Positions 32,411-42,050 of a DNA stretch of 47,352 nt are shown here, piece by piece. The notes below the pieces were generated by a model. The model was not told where the DNA came from. It worked only from the letters and a program-made list of their open reading frames with translations, and made no database searches. The DNA comes from Marinomonas shanghaiensis (GTDB lineage: Bacteria; Pseudomonadota; Gammaproteobacteria; Pseudomonadales; Marinomonadaceae): positions 1 through 47,352 of the forward strand of contig NZ_QGOK01000029.1 in assembly GCF_003259175.1 (NCBI RefSeq), in the 5' to 3' direction. Both the position numbers and the translations under genes were made by a program. The first letter of the stretch is position 1, and each line of letters starts with the position of its first letter.

Positions 32411-33241
32411 CTAATCTTTTTTCTCTTGTTGTGCGTCTATCTTATCGGCAAGGCGCGCAACCTGAGCTTGTAACTCAGAAATTTGCGTTACCAAAGCGTG
32501 ATGGTTACTCTCTTGATTCTCATGCTCTTCTTCCGCGGTTTCCCGTGTCATCACGTCCAGCACCACACCCACCATCATGTTTAAAAACACAAATGCGGTT
32601 AAGAAAATAAAGATAATGTAAAAAATCCAGCTAAATGGATAAACCGCCATCGTCTCGTACATAACGTCCGTCCAATCTTCGAACGTTGCAACACGAAACA
32701 ATGTCAGCATGGAAATAGCAATGTCACCCCAAAGCGTTTCATTCACATGGTGAAAAAAGATCGACCCCACCGCCGCAAAAATGTAAAAGATGATAAACAT
32801 CAACAGAGCAATGTAGCCCATTTTGGGAATAGCTTTGAGCAAGGCGTTAATCAAAAAGCGCAGATCTGGAATGATCGATACTAAGCGCAATACTCGAAAC
32901 ACGCGTAACAAACGTGCGACAAGAATCATTTCTGTATCGGAAATAGGCACCAGACTGCCCAACACAATCACGGTATCAAATACGTTCCAAGGATCTTTGA
33001 AAAAGCGACGCTTATCGTCACAAGCGATAAAGCGCAAGGAAAGCTCAACCAAAAAGAACACAGTAATGAAGTTATCTAAATAATTGATGGCGGTATCAAT
33101 GCCATAAGGCAAAGAATAAGTTTTTGCGCCCACTGTTAAGGCCGCCACCACTATGATGCTGATAATAAAACCTTGGAACCATGCGCTGCGTTCAACACGC
33201 TTCATCACAGAAAACCAACTTCCAGAACGACTCGTTTCCAT
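32411..33241 (-). CDS. Voltage-gated cation channel of the BacNav/Ion_trans type
   Basis: Single-domain six-helix channel subunit of 276 aa expected to form tetramers. S1-S3 span residues 25-100. S4 (residues 106-121) carries arginines at 110, 113, 116 and 119, every third residue, the voltage-sensor pattern. S5 is about 142-162 and S6 about 203-230. The pore loop reads MLTLFRVATFEDWTDVMYE. Position for position it aligns with TLESWSM of sodium-selective NavAb, but two acidic residues replace Ser and Met, as in the calcium-selective CavAb design (TLDDWSD). The C-terminus is a coiled coil (about 248-272), as in BacNav channels. Ion selectivity is predicted, not known. Confidence 0.88.
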   Translation of the reverse strand: METSRSGSWFSVMKRVERSAWFQGFIISIIVVAALTVGAKTYSLPYGIDTAINYLDNFITVFFLVELSLRFIACDDKRRFFKDPWNVFDTVIVLGSLVPISDTEMILVARLLRVFRVLRLVSIIPDLRFLINALLKAIPKMGYIALLMFIIFYIFAAVGSIFFHHVNETLWGDIAISMLTLFRVATFEDWTDVMYETMAVYPFSWIFYIIFIFLTAFVFLNMMVGVVLDVMTRETAEEEHENQESNHHALVTQISELQAQVARLADKIDAQQEKKD

Positions 33242-33368
33242 GCGTTTCTACACCTAATATGCAAAAGTCTTGACAATAAATACCTGAATCAAAGACAGGC
33301 GTCGCCATATTAAGTTCATATCAGCCGGAATAAAAGCAGAAGCGAATAAAGAGCACAAAACACACGTG

Positions 33369-33644
33369 TTAAGTACGTTTTACTCTTACCACCTTCATGA
33401 TTTCCACTGGAATTCCCGCCACCATTTCTTGAGTTGGGTAATAGGTTAGGTTAACGCGAGCACCACGCAAGGTACGATATTTGCCTTGGCGCTTAAAGCG
33501 AAAAGGCACATCGTAGCCTTCGATCATTAGGGTGTGAAGCACCCAGTCTTCTTGGGGCCGTTGCGCGTGAGATTTCACTTTCAGTGCTTCGGAATGAATC
33601 AGTTTATCGTTATTTTTTAACAAAGACTCAGGATCGGATTTCAC
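33369..33644 (-). CDS. Conserved hypothetical small protein (91 aa)
   Basis: Basic cytosolic protein. GTG start with AGGAAG seven bases upstream. It contains EDWVLHTLMIEGYDVPFRFK, the basic RQGKYRTLRGARVNLTYYP and GIPVEIMKVVRVKRT. The beta-rich, basic composition suggests a small nucleic-acid- or ligand-binding fold, but no motif supports a function. I do recall similar proteins in marine gammaproteobacteria only in general terms. It is monocistronic between the channel and the MscS gene. Confidence 0.75.
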   Translation of the reverse strand: MKSDPESLLKNNDKLIHSEALKVKSHAQRPQEDWVLHTLMIEGYDVPFRFKRQGKYRTLRGARVNLTYYPTQEMVAGIPVEIMKVVRVKRT

Positions 33645-33731
33645 AAGAGACTTCCTTTCTTAAAGATGAAAGCCTCCTAGTATGACACAAATATCGGTAA
33701 TCTAGAAAAATTGATTATTTTTCGCTCAAAT

Positions 33732-34298
33732 CTATGGCGCTGAACCTTGCTCTTCCCCTTTGTTTGGCAAGGCATCGTGTGCAACAAATTGGCTCATTGC
33801 CAAAGCAGATTCTCTGTTTTCAAAGCGCACGACCGCTTTTTGCAAAATCAAACTATTTGGGTAAGTCACTACGTCACCAGACAAACGATGAATAATCACA
33901 TGAAAGGACGATATTTCTGTGATTTGCCCCAAAATTTCATCGTCTTTGTCAACGACTTTCACCCAATCCCCCACTCGGTAGGGAAAGCCAAAGAAAATAA
34001 TCAAGCTAGCGGTAATATTGCTTAAAATAGACCACTGAGCAAACAAGGCAACACCGACCACAGCAAACACAGACGAAAAAAAGATCGCCAGTTGGCCATA
34101 ACCAATGCCAAGCACCAAACAAACCAGCAACACAAAAATCGCGGTAAAGCCAAGATTTAACATTTTCGACACATAAGTGATGCGAACTTCATTGGCGTAT
34201 TTTTTCTGGCCCAGCAAGGTGACGCTGGACTTTAAAATCCGAGAAACAATGACATAAGCCACCACTAACAAAGCAATTAAGCCAATTTGTACCATCAT
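33732..34298 (-). CDS. Small MscS-family mechanosensitive channel
   Basis: 188 aa with three hydrophobic segments (about residues 5-25, 50-70 and 74-100) followed by the MscS beta domain. The third helix/pore segment GVALFAQWSILSNITASLII and the beta-domain PYRVGDWVKV, FHVIIHRLSGDVVTYPNSL are family marks. It is shorter than E. coli MscS (286 aa), lacking most of the C-terminal cage. Such short forms may gate on membrane tension in osmotic downshock. A 21-base gap to the AEC carrier suggests co-transcription. Confidence 0.87.
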   Translation of the reverse strand: MMVQIGLIALLVVAYVIVSRILKSSVTLLGQKKYANEVRITYVSKMLNLGFTAIFVLLVCLVLGIGYGQLAIFFSSVFAVVGVALFAQWSILSNITASLIIFFGFPYRVGDWVKVVDKDDEILGQITEISSFHVIIHRLSGDVVTYPNSLILQKAVVRFENRESALAMSQFVAHDALPNKGEEQGSAP

Positions 34299-34319
34299 GC
34301 TTCCTCTCCTAACAGGGGA

Positions 34320-35207
34320 CTATAAAACATAAAACAATACGCAAGGGACAATCCCCACACTCATTAGATTACTAATCAACACAATCGACGCCACTTTATG
34401 AGGTTCTTGTTGATAAAGTTCAGCAACCATATAATTCAAAATGGCCGGTGGTAAACAAGCAAATATCAGTAAGTAAGCAAAGTTTTCCGCCGACATACCA
34501 ACAAGATAATACCAAAGAACGGCGATAATCAGACCGCTCAATGGACATAGAAAACCACTGAGCACCCCTAATTTCCACTCGCTGAAATCCACATTCGTCA
34601 TTCGAACACCAAGAGCAAACAGCATTAAGGGAATGGCTATTTGCCCCATCATATCCACAGAAACTTTAATAGCAGGTATGACGGTCCATCCTTGTAGACT
34701 CCAAATCAAACCCAATATCGTCGCGATGATCATTGGCATTTTCAATACATTGAGAAGGTTGGATTTGGGATTAAGCAAATACATACCGACCGTAAAATGC
34801 AGTACGTTTTCCGTGAGAAATAACACCACAGCAATCGGTAAAGCCGACTCGCCAAAGGCTAAAACAATCAGGGGAATACCCAAATTGCCGCTGTTATTAA
34901 ACATCATCGGAGGCACTAAGGTTTTAGGTGAAATTTTTAACCATCGACACAGAGGCCAAACAAGTAATCCTGACCCTAACACGACCGCCGTCGCCGCAAG
35001 AATCAAATCGACATATTGAGCAATATGAAACTCTTTCGACGCCATCACGGAAAAGATCAAGGCAGGACAAAAAACACTAATATTAAGGCGATTCGCCACC
35101 GTCATATCGGTGGGCCGAACACGCGCATAAAAAAATGCCACCAGCACGATACTGGCCAAAGGAAAAACCGTATTAAAGATTTGCGAGAATAGCGTTGATG
35201 TGTCCAT
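34320..35207 (-). CDS. AEC-family (auxin efflux carrier/malonate-type) transporter
   Basis: Inner-membrane secondary carrier of 295 aa with about ten helices in two inverted repeats. Landmarks are NRLNISVFCPALIFSVMA in the first half, the Asn-rich PPMMFNNSGNLGIPL pore loop and PLMLFALGVRM in the second. Bacterial members move malonate, malate or other weak acids; the substrate here is unknown. AGAGG precedes the ATG. It is followed by the MscS-like gene on the same strand. Confidence 0.88.
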   Translation of the reverse strand: MDTSTLFSQIFNTVFPLASIVLVAFFYARVRPTDMTVANRLNISVFCPALIFSVMASKEFHIAQYVDLILAATAVVLGSGLLVWPLCRWLKISPKTLVPPMMFNNSGNLGIPLIVLAFGESALPIAVVLFLTENVLHFTVGMYLLNPKSNLLNVLKMPMIIATILGLIWSLQGWTVIPAIKVSVDMMGQIAIPLMLFALGVRMTNVDFSEWKLGVLSGFLCPLSGLIIAVLWYYLVGMSAENFAYLLIFACLPPAILNYMVAELYQQEPHKVASIVLISNLMSVGIVPCVLFYVL

Positions 35208-35276
35208 TAATGGCCTCTTTCACGAAGGCCGATAGCTTAACCCTCTTGTGCAAAAAGACCAAGTTTCGATGCCAAT

Positions 35277-36263
35277 TTAAAGGTTAGATGCGTTTTTTTC
35301 GACTAACACCGAAGGGATCAAAATAAAGCGCTGAGTAACCTCCTTGCCTTTTAACAAATCCATACCAATTTCAATGGCTTTTTCCGCCATGGGTATAGGG
35401 CGCTGGACAGCGGTTGCAATCCACGGATTATCTGCTTGTCTAATAATATCCACAGCAAATGGGGCGCCATCGATAGAGGCTAACAAGAACTCACTGCGAT
35501 TTGCCTGCTGAGCCGCACGCAAGGCACCAAATGCGGTCGGATCATTGATGGTAAAAACCGCATCAATGTGCGGATACTCTTCCATTAGATAAGTCATGGC
35601 TTCCATCCCACCTTCCACACTGCCCGTACCATTCATTCGATCACTGAGCAGCGTAATATTAGGGTATTTGTTCAAAGCCGATTTGCAGCCAGCCACCCTT
35701 TCAATGACAGAAGAAACCAACACACCATTGATGATGACAAAATTACCCTGATAACCGATTTTTTCAGCCAGCTTTTCGCAAGCAATAACCCCAGCCTGAA
35801 CATTGTCTGTGGTAATGGTCGCATCAGCTCCTTGGGCATTAACATCCACGGCGATCACTTTAATGCCTGCTCGCTGAGCCTTTGCCACAACCGCAGCCAC
35901 TTTGTATTCGTCCGCTGCTGTCAATAAAATCAAATCGACTTTTTGTTCGATAAAATCATTAATCTGGCCGATTTGTCTTTGCCAATCATAAGCATCTGAA
36001 CGGATGAGCATTTTGACAGGTTCCCCCGCCAACTCCTCGGCTTTCAGCGTCGCAGTATCCACCAACTGAACAAAATAAGGGTTACCTAGATCCGCCACGC
36101 TGATACCAATGGATTTAAGCGGCTGAGGTTCAGAAGAACGGGAAGACAAGGGCGAAAATAAAGCAAAGATGATAAGAACAGCCGTTACGCTTGATATAAA
36201 ACGATGCGTCTGCCAAAACGGTCGTGTTTTAAGACACGATGTGCTTGCTTTTACTAGACTCAT
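35277..36263 (-). CDS. Second periplasmic sugar-binding protein at the frc locus
   Basis: Type I (ribose/galactose-type) periplasmic binding protein of 328 aa. The N-terminus has a signal or anchor segment (FISSVTAVLIIFALFSPLSS). The core starts IGISVADLGNPYFVQLVDTA and carries VDLILLTAADEYKVAAVV, ITTDNVQAGVIACEKLAEK and INDPTAFGALRAAQQA. It is separated from frcA by a terminator, so it has its own transcription. Two roles are possible: a second receptor for the FrcA/FrcC transporter, or a TorT-like periplasmic sensor for the hybrid kinase encoded at 39537. Its divergence from FrcB favours the latter, but that is inference. Confidence 0.83.
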   Translation of the reverse strand: MSLVKASTSCLKTRPFWQTHRFISSVTAVLIIFALFSPLSSRSSEPQPLKSIGISVADLGNPYFVQLVDTATLKAEELAGEPVKMLIRSDAYDWQRQIGQINDFIEQKVDLILLTAADEYKVAAVVAKAQRAGIKVIAVDVNAQGADATITTDNVQAGVIACEKLAEKIGYQGNFVIINGVLVSSVIERVAGCKSALNKYPNITLLSDRMNGTGSVEGGMEAMTYLMEEYPHIDAVFTINDPTAFGALRAAQQANRSEFLLASIDGAPFAVDIIRQADNPWIATAVQRPIPMAEKAIEIGMDLLKGKEVTQRFILIPSVLVEKNASNL

Positions 36264-36330
36264 TTTACTTCCCCAAGATTAAGACATGCCCATGATGACA
36301 TACCCGTAACCCAGTACATCAAATAAAGCA

Positions 36331-36380
36331 TAAAAAGCCGCTATTTTGCCTCATCACAGGGAAGAAACAAAATAACGGCT
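36331..36380 (-). terminator. Terminator after frcA
   Basis: AGCCGCTATTTTG (36336-36348) pairs with CAAAATAACGGCT (36368-36380) with one non-Watson-Crick position, and TTTTTA follows on the minus strand. It lies 11 bases after the frcA stop codon and isolates the downstream binding-protein gene. Confidence 0.85.
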
Positions 36381-36390
36381 GCCTTTTTTC

Positions 36391-37185
36391 TTATGCGGCT
36401 TCGTTTGACGTTTTCACATCCATCGCACCCGTCATGATGGCAACCGCATCCGACATGCTATGGGATTGAGGCGTCACTATCGCGGCTCGCTTACCCAAAC
36501 GATGAATATGAATACGATCCGCCACTTCGAATACGTGCGGCATATTGTGACTGATCAAAATAATCGGCAATCCGCGATCGCGCACTTCTTTGATTAAGTT
36601 CAATACACGACGCGACTCTTTCACACCAAGTGCTGCCGTTGGCTCATCCATGATCACCACTTTGCTGCCAAATAAGGCGGAACGTGCCACCGCGACACCT
36701 TGACGTTGTCCACCAGACAGGGATTCAACCGCTTGACTGATGTTTTGTATTGTCATCAAACCTAACTCTGTCATTTTAGCTTGAGCACGACGTTCCATTT
36801 CTTTTTTATCAAGCATACGAAACACAGAGCCCAAAATACCAGGCTTACGCAATTCTCGACCCAGATACAAGTTATCGGCAATGTTTAATGCGGGAGATAC
36901 CGCTAAGTTTTGATACACGGTTTCAATGCCTAACGCACGAGCCTCCATTGGTGAAGCAAAGTGGACCGGCTTACCATCCAATAAAATCTCGCCTTCGTCT
37001 GGAATCAGCGCACCAGATAGCGCTTTAATAAGAGACGATTTACCTGCCCCGTTGTCTCCGATGACGGCTAAGATCTCACCGGGATATAACTCAAAGTCAG
37101 CATGATCAATCGCCGTTACGCTACCATAGCGTTTGACCAAGTTCTTGGTTTGCAACACAGGGGTTTTATCGTAATGCGCTGTCAT
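36391..37185 (-). CDS. frcA: Sugar ABC transporter ATP-binding protein (FrcA)
   Basis: Cytosolic ATPase of the CUT2 class with a single nucleotide-binding domain, 264 aa, as in FrcA of rhizobia rather than the double-domain RbsA type. Walker A is GDNGAGKSSLIKALSG, the Q-loop lies near TVYQNLAVSP, the signature is ESLSGGQRQGVAVARS, Walker B VVIMDEPTAALG and the switch His in ILISHNMPHVFE. It overlaps the frcC stop by one base. It supplies energy for the FrcC permease. Confidence 0.92.
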   Translation of the reverse strand: MTAHYDKTPVLQTKNLVKRYGSVTAIDHADFELYPGEILAVIGDNGAGKSSLIKALSGALIPDEGEILLDGKPVHFASPMEARALGIETVYQNLAVSPALNIADNLYLGRELRKPGILGSVFRMLDKKEMERRAQAKMTELGLMTIQNISQAVESLSGGQRQGVAVARSALFGSKVVIMDEPTAALGVKESRRVLNLIKEVRDRGLPIILISHNMPHVFEVADRIHIHRLGKRAAIVTPQSHSMSDAVAIMTGAMDVKTSNEAA

Positions 37186-38267
37186 TATGCTGTTCCTCTA
37201 CGAATCCACTGATCAATGGCCACCGCCGAAATAATCAATATGCCTACGGTAAACTCTTGCCACAACACATCCACGCCAGCAAGCGCCAAACCATTTCGAA
37301 ATACACCGACGACCAAAGCGCCTATCAAGGTACCGTAAATAGAGCCTCGACCACCAAATAAACTACAACCACCAATAACCACCGCAGTAATACTGTCTAG
37401 ATTGGTCATGGTACCCGCTTGTGGGCTCACTGAACCGATTCGACCAATCAAGACCCACGCACCGATAGCGCACACCACACCAGCCAACACGTAGACAGAC
37501 ATCAAAATACGATTCGTACGAATACCCGCTAGTTTGGCTGCCTCTGGATCATCCCCCGTGGCATAAACATGACGTCCCCACGCAGTCCAGTTCAAGGCGT
37601 ACCAAATAAGAAAGAAAATCCCCAACATCAACAGGGATCCGTAAGTCAGCCTCGCCCCAAAGAAATCAATAGTTTGACCCGTCCATTGCAACAAGGGCGC
37701 AATATTGCTGATATCCTGCGAACGAATGGTTTCACTTTTTGAGTACCAAAGGTTCAACGCAAAAAACACGTTCCAAGAACCCAAGGTCGCAATAAAAGGA
37801 GGGATTTTTAAGCGCGTTATCAATAAACCATTGATGAAACCCGCCAAGGCCCCAACACCGATACCGATCAAAATAGACAAACTTGGATCAATGCCATGAT
37901 TCACCGCCATCCGTCCCATGACAACGGAGGTCAGTACCATGATGGCGCCAACGGACAGATCAATGCCCGCGGTTAAAATAATCAAGGTCTGCGCCACACC
38001 AATCACACCGATAATCGTCACTTGCTGCAATATCAAAGACAAGTTAAATGGGTGCAAGAAACGATCGCCGACAATGACGCTAAAACTAATAACAGCCAAC
38101 AACAGCACGATCAAAGGTGCCGCAATGGGGTAATGGTGAAGAAACTTTTTAAAACGCTGTATTGGGGTTTCGTTACGCTCAAATTGCGCAACATACGTAC
38201 TTGCTTGATCCGCGACTTTATCGTGATCAAGCACCGCCGTAGACGGTTTAGTGTCAGTAGAACTCAT
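37185..38267 (-). CDS. frcC: Sugar ABC transporter permease (FrcC)
   Basis: Inner-membrane permease of 360 aa with a cytosolic N-terminal extension (about 40 residues) and eight to ten helices. The BPD_transp_2 signature is seen in LIILTAGIDLSVGAIMVL, then FINGLLITRLKIPPFIATLG and the coupling-helix region ATGDDPEAAKLAGIRTNRI, followed by GGCSLFGGRGS. The arrangement matches FrcC. It lies 93 bases after frcB with a stem-loop in between, and frcA follows at once. Confidence 0.92.
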   Translation of the reverse strand: MSSTDTKPSTAVLDHDKVADQASTYVAQFERNETPIQRFKKFLHHYPIAAPLIVLLLAVISFSVIVGDRFLHPFNLSLILQQVTIIGVIGVAQTLIILTAGIDLSVGAIMVLTSVVMGRMAVNHGIDPSLSILIGIGVGALAGFINGLLITRLKIPPFIATLGSWNVFFALNLWYSKSETIRSQDISNIAPLLQWTGQTIDFFGARLTYGSLLMLGIFFLIWYALNWTAWGRHVYATGDDPEAAKLAGIRTNRILMSVYVLAGVVCAIGAWVLIGRIGSVSPQAGTMTNLDSITAVVIGGCSLFGGRGSIYGTLIGALVVGVFRNGLALAGVDVLWQEFTVGILIISAVAIDQWIRRGTA

Positions 38268-38290
38268 AGATTACTCCAGACAAGAAAAGG

Positions 38291-38319
38291 GCCGTTAGCC
38301 CAACTGCTCGGCTAACGGC
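38291..38319 (-). terminator. Stem-loop between frcB and frcC (attenuator)
   Basis: GCCGTTAGCC and GGCTAACGGC form a perfect 10-bp stem with a 9-nt loop, followed on the minus strand by CCTTTTCTTG. Position right after the binding-protein gene is typical of a partial terminator or mRNA-stabilising stem that keeps binding protein in excess of permease. Confidence 0.75.
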
Positions 38320-38360
38320 AAATCAGGGCACCTTCTCGCCCATCTATCACAAAAGATTGA

Positions 38361-39383
38361 CTAGCCCCAGCACATACTCAAGCCTGTTTGAGACGTCACA
38401 GACTGCACACCTTTTACCGGTTCGTCGGTGATCAGCTGAACACCCGTGTCGAAGAAATCAAGGCCATTAGACGCGGAAGGACGAGAGCCGGATTTCGCAA
38501 ACTCTACGATCGCTGTGACGCCTTCAGAAGCCATTTGGAGAGGGAATTGCATTGAAGTAGCGCCAATCACGCCATCTTTAATATTACGAACACCTGGACA
38601 ACCGCCATCTACCGATACAATCAAAACATCTTTTTCAAGACCGAATGATTTCAAGGCTTCATAAGCGCCTGCTGCTGCAGGTTCGTTAATGGTGTAAACC
38701 AAATTCACACCCGGATCTTTTTGCAGTAGGTTTTCCATCGCACGACGGCCACCTTCTTCCGATCCTTGTGTAACGTCATTGCCTACAATTCGAGAATCCG
38801 TTTCATCGCCCATGCGATTTGGATCTTTAATATCGATACCAAAGCCCTTTAAGAAACCTTGGTCGCGAGCAACGTCTACCGTAATTTGGCTAGTGCTTAG
38901 ATCAAGCAAGGCGATTTTCGCATCTTTGGCTTTATCACCCATTTTTTCTTTTGCCCACATACCAATCATTTCGCCAGCTTTAAAGTTATCTGTCGCAAAA
39001 GTCATGTCTGCTGCACTGGCAGGGCTTAGAGGTGTGTCTAACGCAATCACCAATAAACCGGCATCGCGTGCTTTTTGAATAGTCGGAACGATACCTGCAG
39101 TATCACTTGGGGTGATAAGAATGCCTTTGGCACCTGCGGCAATAAGGTTTTCAACTGCTTGAACTTGCGTTTCATTGTCACCGTCATAACGGCCAGCGAA
39201 GGTACGTAACTCAACACCCAACTCATCTGCCTTTTGTTGAGCACCTTCTTTCATTTTTACGAAGAAGGGGTTGGTATTGGTTTTAGTGATAAGACCGATA
39301 ATTGGGGTTTCCGCCATCGCTACTGTAGAAAGAGTGCCAGCAGCAACAAGACAAGCCAATTTTTTATAAGGAATGAATTTCAT
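38361..39383 (-). CDS. frcB: Fructose-type sugar-binding protein (FrcB)
   Basis: Periplasmic receptor of 340 aa with signal peptide ([17 protein letters not shown]). It closely follows FrcB of Sinorhizobium in segments such as [58 protein letters not shown] and [17 protein letters not shown], ending LSMCWG. FrcB proteins bind fructose, and also ribose or mannose. I use the ATG at 39383 with GGAG ten bases upstream rather than the longer frame to 39431. First gene of the frcBCA unit, directly downstream of the hybrid kinase. Confidence 0.93.
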   Translation of the reverse strand: MKFIPYKKLACLVAAGTLSTVAMAETPIIGLITKTNTNPFFVKMKEGAQQKADELGVELRTFAGRYDGDNETQVQAVENLIAAGAKGILITPSDTAGIVPTIQKARDAGLLVIALDTPLSPASAADMTFATDNFKAGEMIGMWAKEKMGDKAKDAKIALLDLSTSQITVDVARDQGFLKGFGIDIKDPNRMGDETDSRIVGNDVTQGSEEGGRRAMENLLQKDPGVNLVYTINEPAAAGAYEALKSFGLEKDVLIVSVDGGCPGVRNIKDGVIGATSMQFPLQMASEGVTAIVEFAKSGSRPSASNGLDFFDTGVQLITDEPVKGVQSVTSQTGLSMCWG

Positions 39384-39433
39384 TGTTTTATAACTCCAGT
39401 TTTTTGTTTTTATTATTGGCAGTAATGCCATTA

Positions 39434-39459
39434 AAACAGATCCAGCCCCGACTCTGTTT
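39434..39459 (-). terminator. Inverted repeat upstream of frcB
   Basis: AAACAGA (39434-39440) and TCTGTTT (39453-39459) lie between the kinase stop codon and the frcB start, followed on the minus strand by TAAT. It may be a weak terminator for the kinase operon or an operator of frcB. The A/T-rich DNA at 39460-39536 may hold the frcB promoter. Confidence 0.4.
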
Positions 39460-39536
39460 CTAATAAAATACTATGAAGATAAAAAACTAATGGATAATTT
39501 CATTATTTAATCTTTTTTTGTAATATTTGTAACAAT

Positions 39537-42050
39537 CTAATATTTAATCTGAAATATTCTACTTAACTCCTTGATAGTAAAAGGTTTTGAAATAAATAAA
39601 TCATCGTCTTTTAATTGATATTTTTGTTTTAATTCGTCTTTTGGCAAACCAGACATCAGTAAGATCGGCCCAGTAAAATTACGCGACTGTAGACGAATAT
39701 TATGCGCCAATTCCACACCGCTCATCGCGCCTGATAAATTCACATCGGATACAATCGCATCAGGTACCATGGCTTTACTAAGTCCATTCATTACGGCTTC
39801 TGCGCATTCAAAACTCTGTACCATAAAGCCCATTTTTTCCAATTGCTCACGCATGACACGACACACCTCTTCATCGTCCTCTACCAACCAAACAAGACTG
39901 TGCTCGGGTAATAAAATGACCTCTTGCTGAGGGTCTGTATCAGGCGACACTAGGTCAATAGGGGATAATTGCTGAGGTAAAAAGAGGCAAACTCGCGTCC
40001 ATTTGCCTTTCTCTGAAGTGACCTTTATCTCACCACCACTTTGTTTCACGAAACCATAAATCATGCTGAGTCCCAAACCACTCCCTTTACCTACAGGCTT
40101 AGTGGTAAAAAAAGGCTCGAAGATTCGCCCAATAACATCTTCAGAAATCCCTTCTCCAGAATCTTCAACACGAATACGAATGGCCGGCACATCACTGTCA
40201 GGCAGGGTGCAAAGTTTGGTAGAAAACGCCAAACAGCCACCATCAGGCATGGCGCTGGCGCTGTTTAAAGACAGATTTAACAAGGCATTTTCCAACTGCG
40301 AAGGGTCAATAAGACTCACCACCCCAGGACATTGCAAATCACTTTCGACGACAATATGCGACCCCACGCTGTACTCCACCAAATCCAACATGCCTTCGAT
40401 TAAATCATCAATGGCAATGGGCACAGGAAACAGTTGTTGACGACGGCTAAAAGCTAATAGTCGCTGCACAAGATTACTGCTTTTTTCGGATACAACCAGC
40501 GCACGCTCTATATATCGTGCTTGATCTGACGTCTGTGGACGAGAGTCAGATAACATTTGCAAATTGCCCATGATCGCCGCAAGAAGATTATTGAAGTCAT
40601 GCGCCACACCCCCCGTTAACTGCCCCAACATCTCCATTTTTTGCGCTTGGCGTAACTGACTCTCCACGCTCTTGCGTTCGGTTAAATCGGTATATAGGGT
40701 AACAAATCCCCCCTCAGGCATAGGCTTAGAGCGAAACTCAATGATCTTGCCAGAGTCAAAATGACGCTCAAAACTTTGAAAACGTAAGTGACGAGAGACG
40801 TTTACCTCTTCCATATGGACTTGTTGGTTTTCCAAATTCAGATTTTTATGCTGACCTCGATTGATCAAGGTTTGTACTTCATCAATCGACATACCAACAC
40901 TTAAATCATCGTCCAACAAATCAAATAACTTCTGATAACCTGAATTCCAAGCCACCAAGGTGCCTTTCGCAGAAAAAACACTTAAACCATCGTTCATATT
41001 ATCAAAAATGGTTTCAAGCAAACGTTTTTGCTCAGATAACTCCGCTGTCACCTCTAGTCGTCTTAACGCATCACGACGAAACACCTCGAACGTATCCGCT
41101 AACGTACCTATTTCATCGTTTCGCCGTATTCCCGTATGTTTGGAATCAACACGACCTAAGGAAAGTTGCTCCATGTCATTGGTAACCACGCCTAAGTCTT
41201 TGGTCATACGTTGGCTATACCAATACAGACGCGTCAATCCCAGTAACAAAAATACAGAAATGCCGATAATCCAATTCTGTCCTCTGTCTACAAACGAAGA
41301 CACGTCTTGTCGCTGACGACTTACTTTCTTTTGCAGCCCACCAACAAAATCACTGACCTGCTTACTGAGCTGTTCCGATTTCGCGCGAATCGAAATCAAT
41401 AAATAATTTTTGCGTTCTTGAATTTGGTTTAAGCGTCGATGCGCCATTAGAAGGTCATCAGCAATACTCGCTATTTGCTCATTTTGCTCCGATAGTTTTA
41501 AGGTGCTCAGTATACTTTCAGGGACAAGGCTCGGTGATTCCAATAGCTGCAGTAACCACACCAATCCCTGCTGACTGTTTACTTGGGCAGAGTTCTCTTC
41601 ATGAAGTGGCAATTGACGAATGCGAAACTGTTGCGCCAAACTGTCTTCACGCAAATACAACTCTTCGCGCACCAAAGCGACAAGTTCTTCAAGGGTCGTT
41701 TGCAGGTCATCCAGTCGTTCATCAATATCACGCTGGAAAACCGAATCCGTCAAACTGTCTGCCACACCTCGCAATTCAAGAATGCGACGATGAATGCGTT
41801 CAGATTCGGTCTGTAATTGGAAAGGACGCCCAGAGCCCGCGGTATAAGGAGCAATAGCGGCCAACTGGGCGACGCCTTCTGCCAGCGTTAAAGACGTACT
41901 TATTTCCGGTAAAGTTTCCGACTCAAACTCGGATAAAGACGCTTCGCTGACGCGCATGGATTGCCAACCAATACCCACCATAAAGAACGCCACCACGCTG
42001 ATGGCAAAAATAGACAAAGACGCTTTTTGACGAATACTGGTAAAACGCAT
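39537..42050 (-). CDS. Hybrid sensor histidine kinase (TorS-like input, PAS, kinase, receiver)
   Basis: 837 aa. A membrane helix near residues 10-28, a large helical periplasmic domain (about 30-262) and a second helix (around 264-282) resemble TorS/helical-bundle sensors. HAMP follows (about 285-340), then PAS (about 347-460, with FDNMNDGLSVFSAKGTLVAW), the H-box LGQLTGGVAHDFNNLLAAI, N-box ALLNLSLNSASAMPDGG, and GKGSGLGLSMIYGFV. The C-terminal receiver (about 722-837) has VWLVEDDEEV and the acceptor in DAIVSDVNLSG. No Hpt domain is present, so the receiver is more likely regulatory than a full relay. It abuts the regulator gene directly (42050/42051). Confidence 0.9.
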   Translation of the reverse strand: MRFTSIRQKASLSIFAISVVAFFMVGIGWQSMRVSEASLSEFESETLPEISTSLTLAEGVAQLAAIAPYTAGSGRPFQLQTESERIHRRILELRGVADSLTDSVFQRDIDERLDDLQTTLEELVALVREELYLREDSLAQQFRIRQLPLHEENSAQVNSQQGLVWLLQLLESPSLVPESILSTLKLSEQNEQIASIADDLLMAHRRLNQIQERKNYLLISIRAKSEQLSKQVSDFVGGLQKKVSRQRQDVSSFVDRGQNWIIGISVFLLLGLTRLYWYSQRMTKDLGVVTNDMEQLSLGRVDSKHTGIRRNDEIGTLADTFEVFRRDALRRLEVTAELSEQKRLLETIFDNMNDGLSVFSAKGTLVAWNSGYQKLFDLLDDDLSVGMSIDEVQTLINRGQHKNLNLENQQVHMEEVNVSRHLRFQSFERHFDSGKIIEFRSKPMPEGGFVTLYTDLTERKSVESQLRQAQKMEMLGQLTGGVAHDFNNLLAAIMGNLQMLSDSRPQTSDQARYIERALVVSEKSSNLVQRLLAFSRRQQLFPVPIAIDDLIEGMLDLVEYSVGSHIVVESDLQCPGVVSLIDPSQLENALLNLSLNSASAMPDGGCLAFSTKLCTLPDSDVPAIRIRVEDSGEGISEDVIGRIFEPFFTTKPVGKGSGLGLSMIYGFVKQSGGEIKVTSEKGKWTRVCLFLPQQLSPIDLVSPDTDPQQEVILLPEHSLVWLVEDDEEVCRVMREQLEKMGFMVQSFECAEAVMNGLSKAMVPDAIVSDVNLSGAMSGVELAHNIRLQSRNFTGPILLMSGLPKDELKQKYQLKDDDLFISKPFTIKELSRIFQIKY

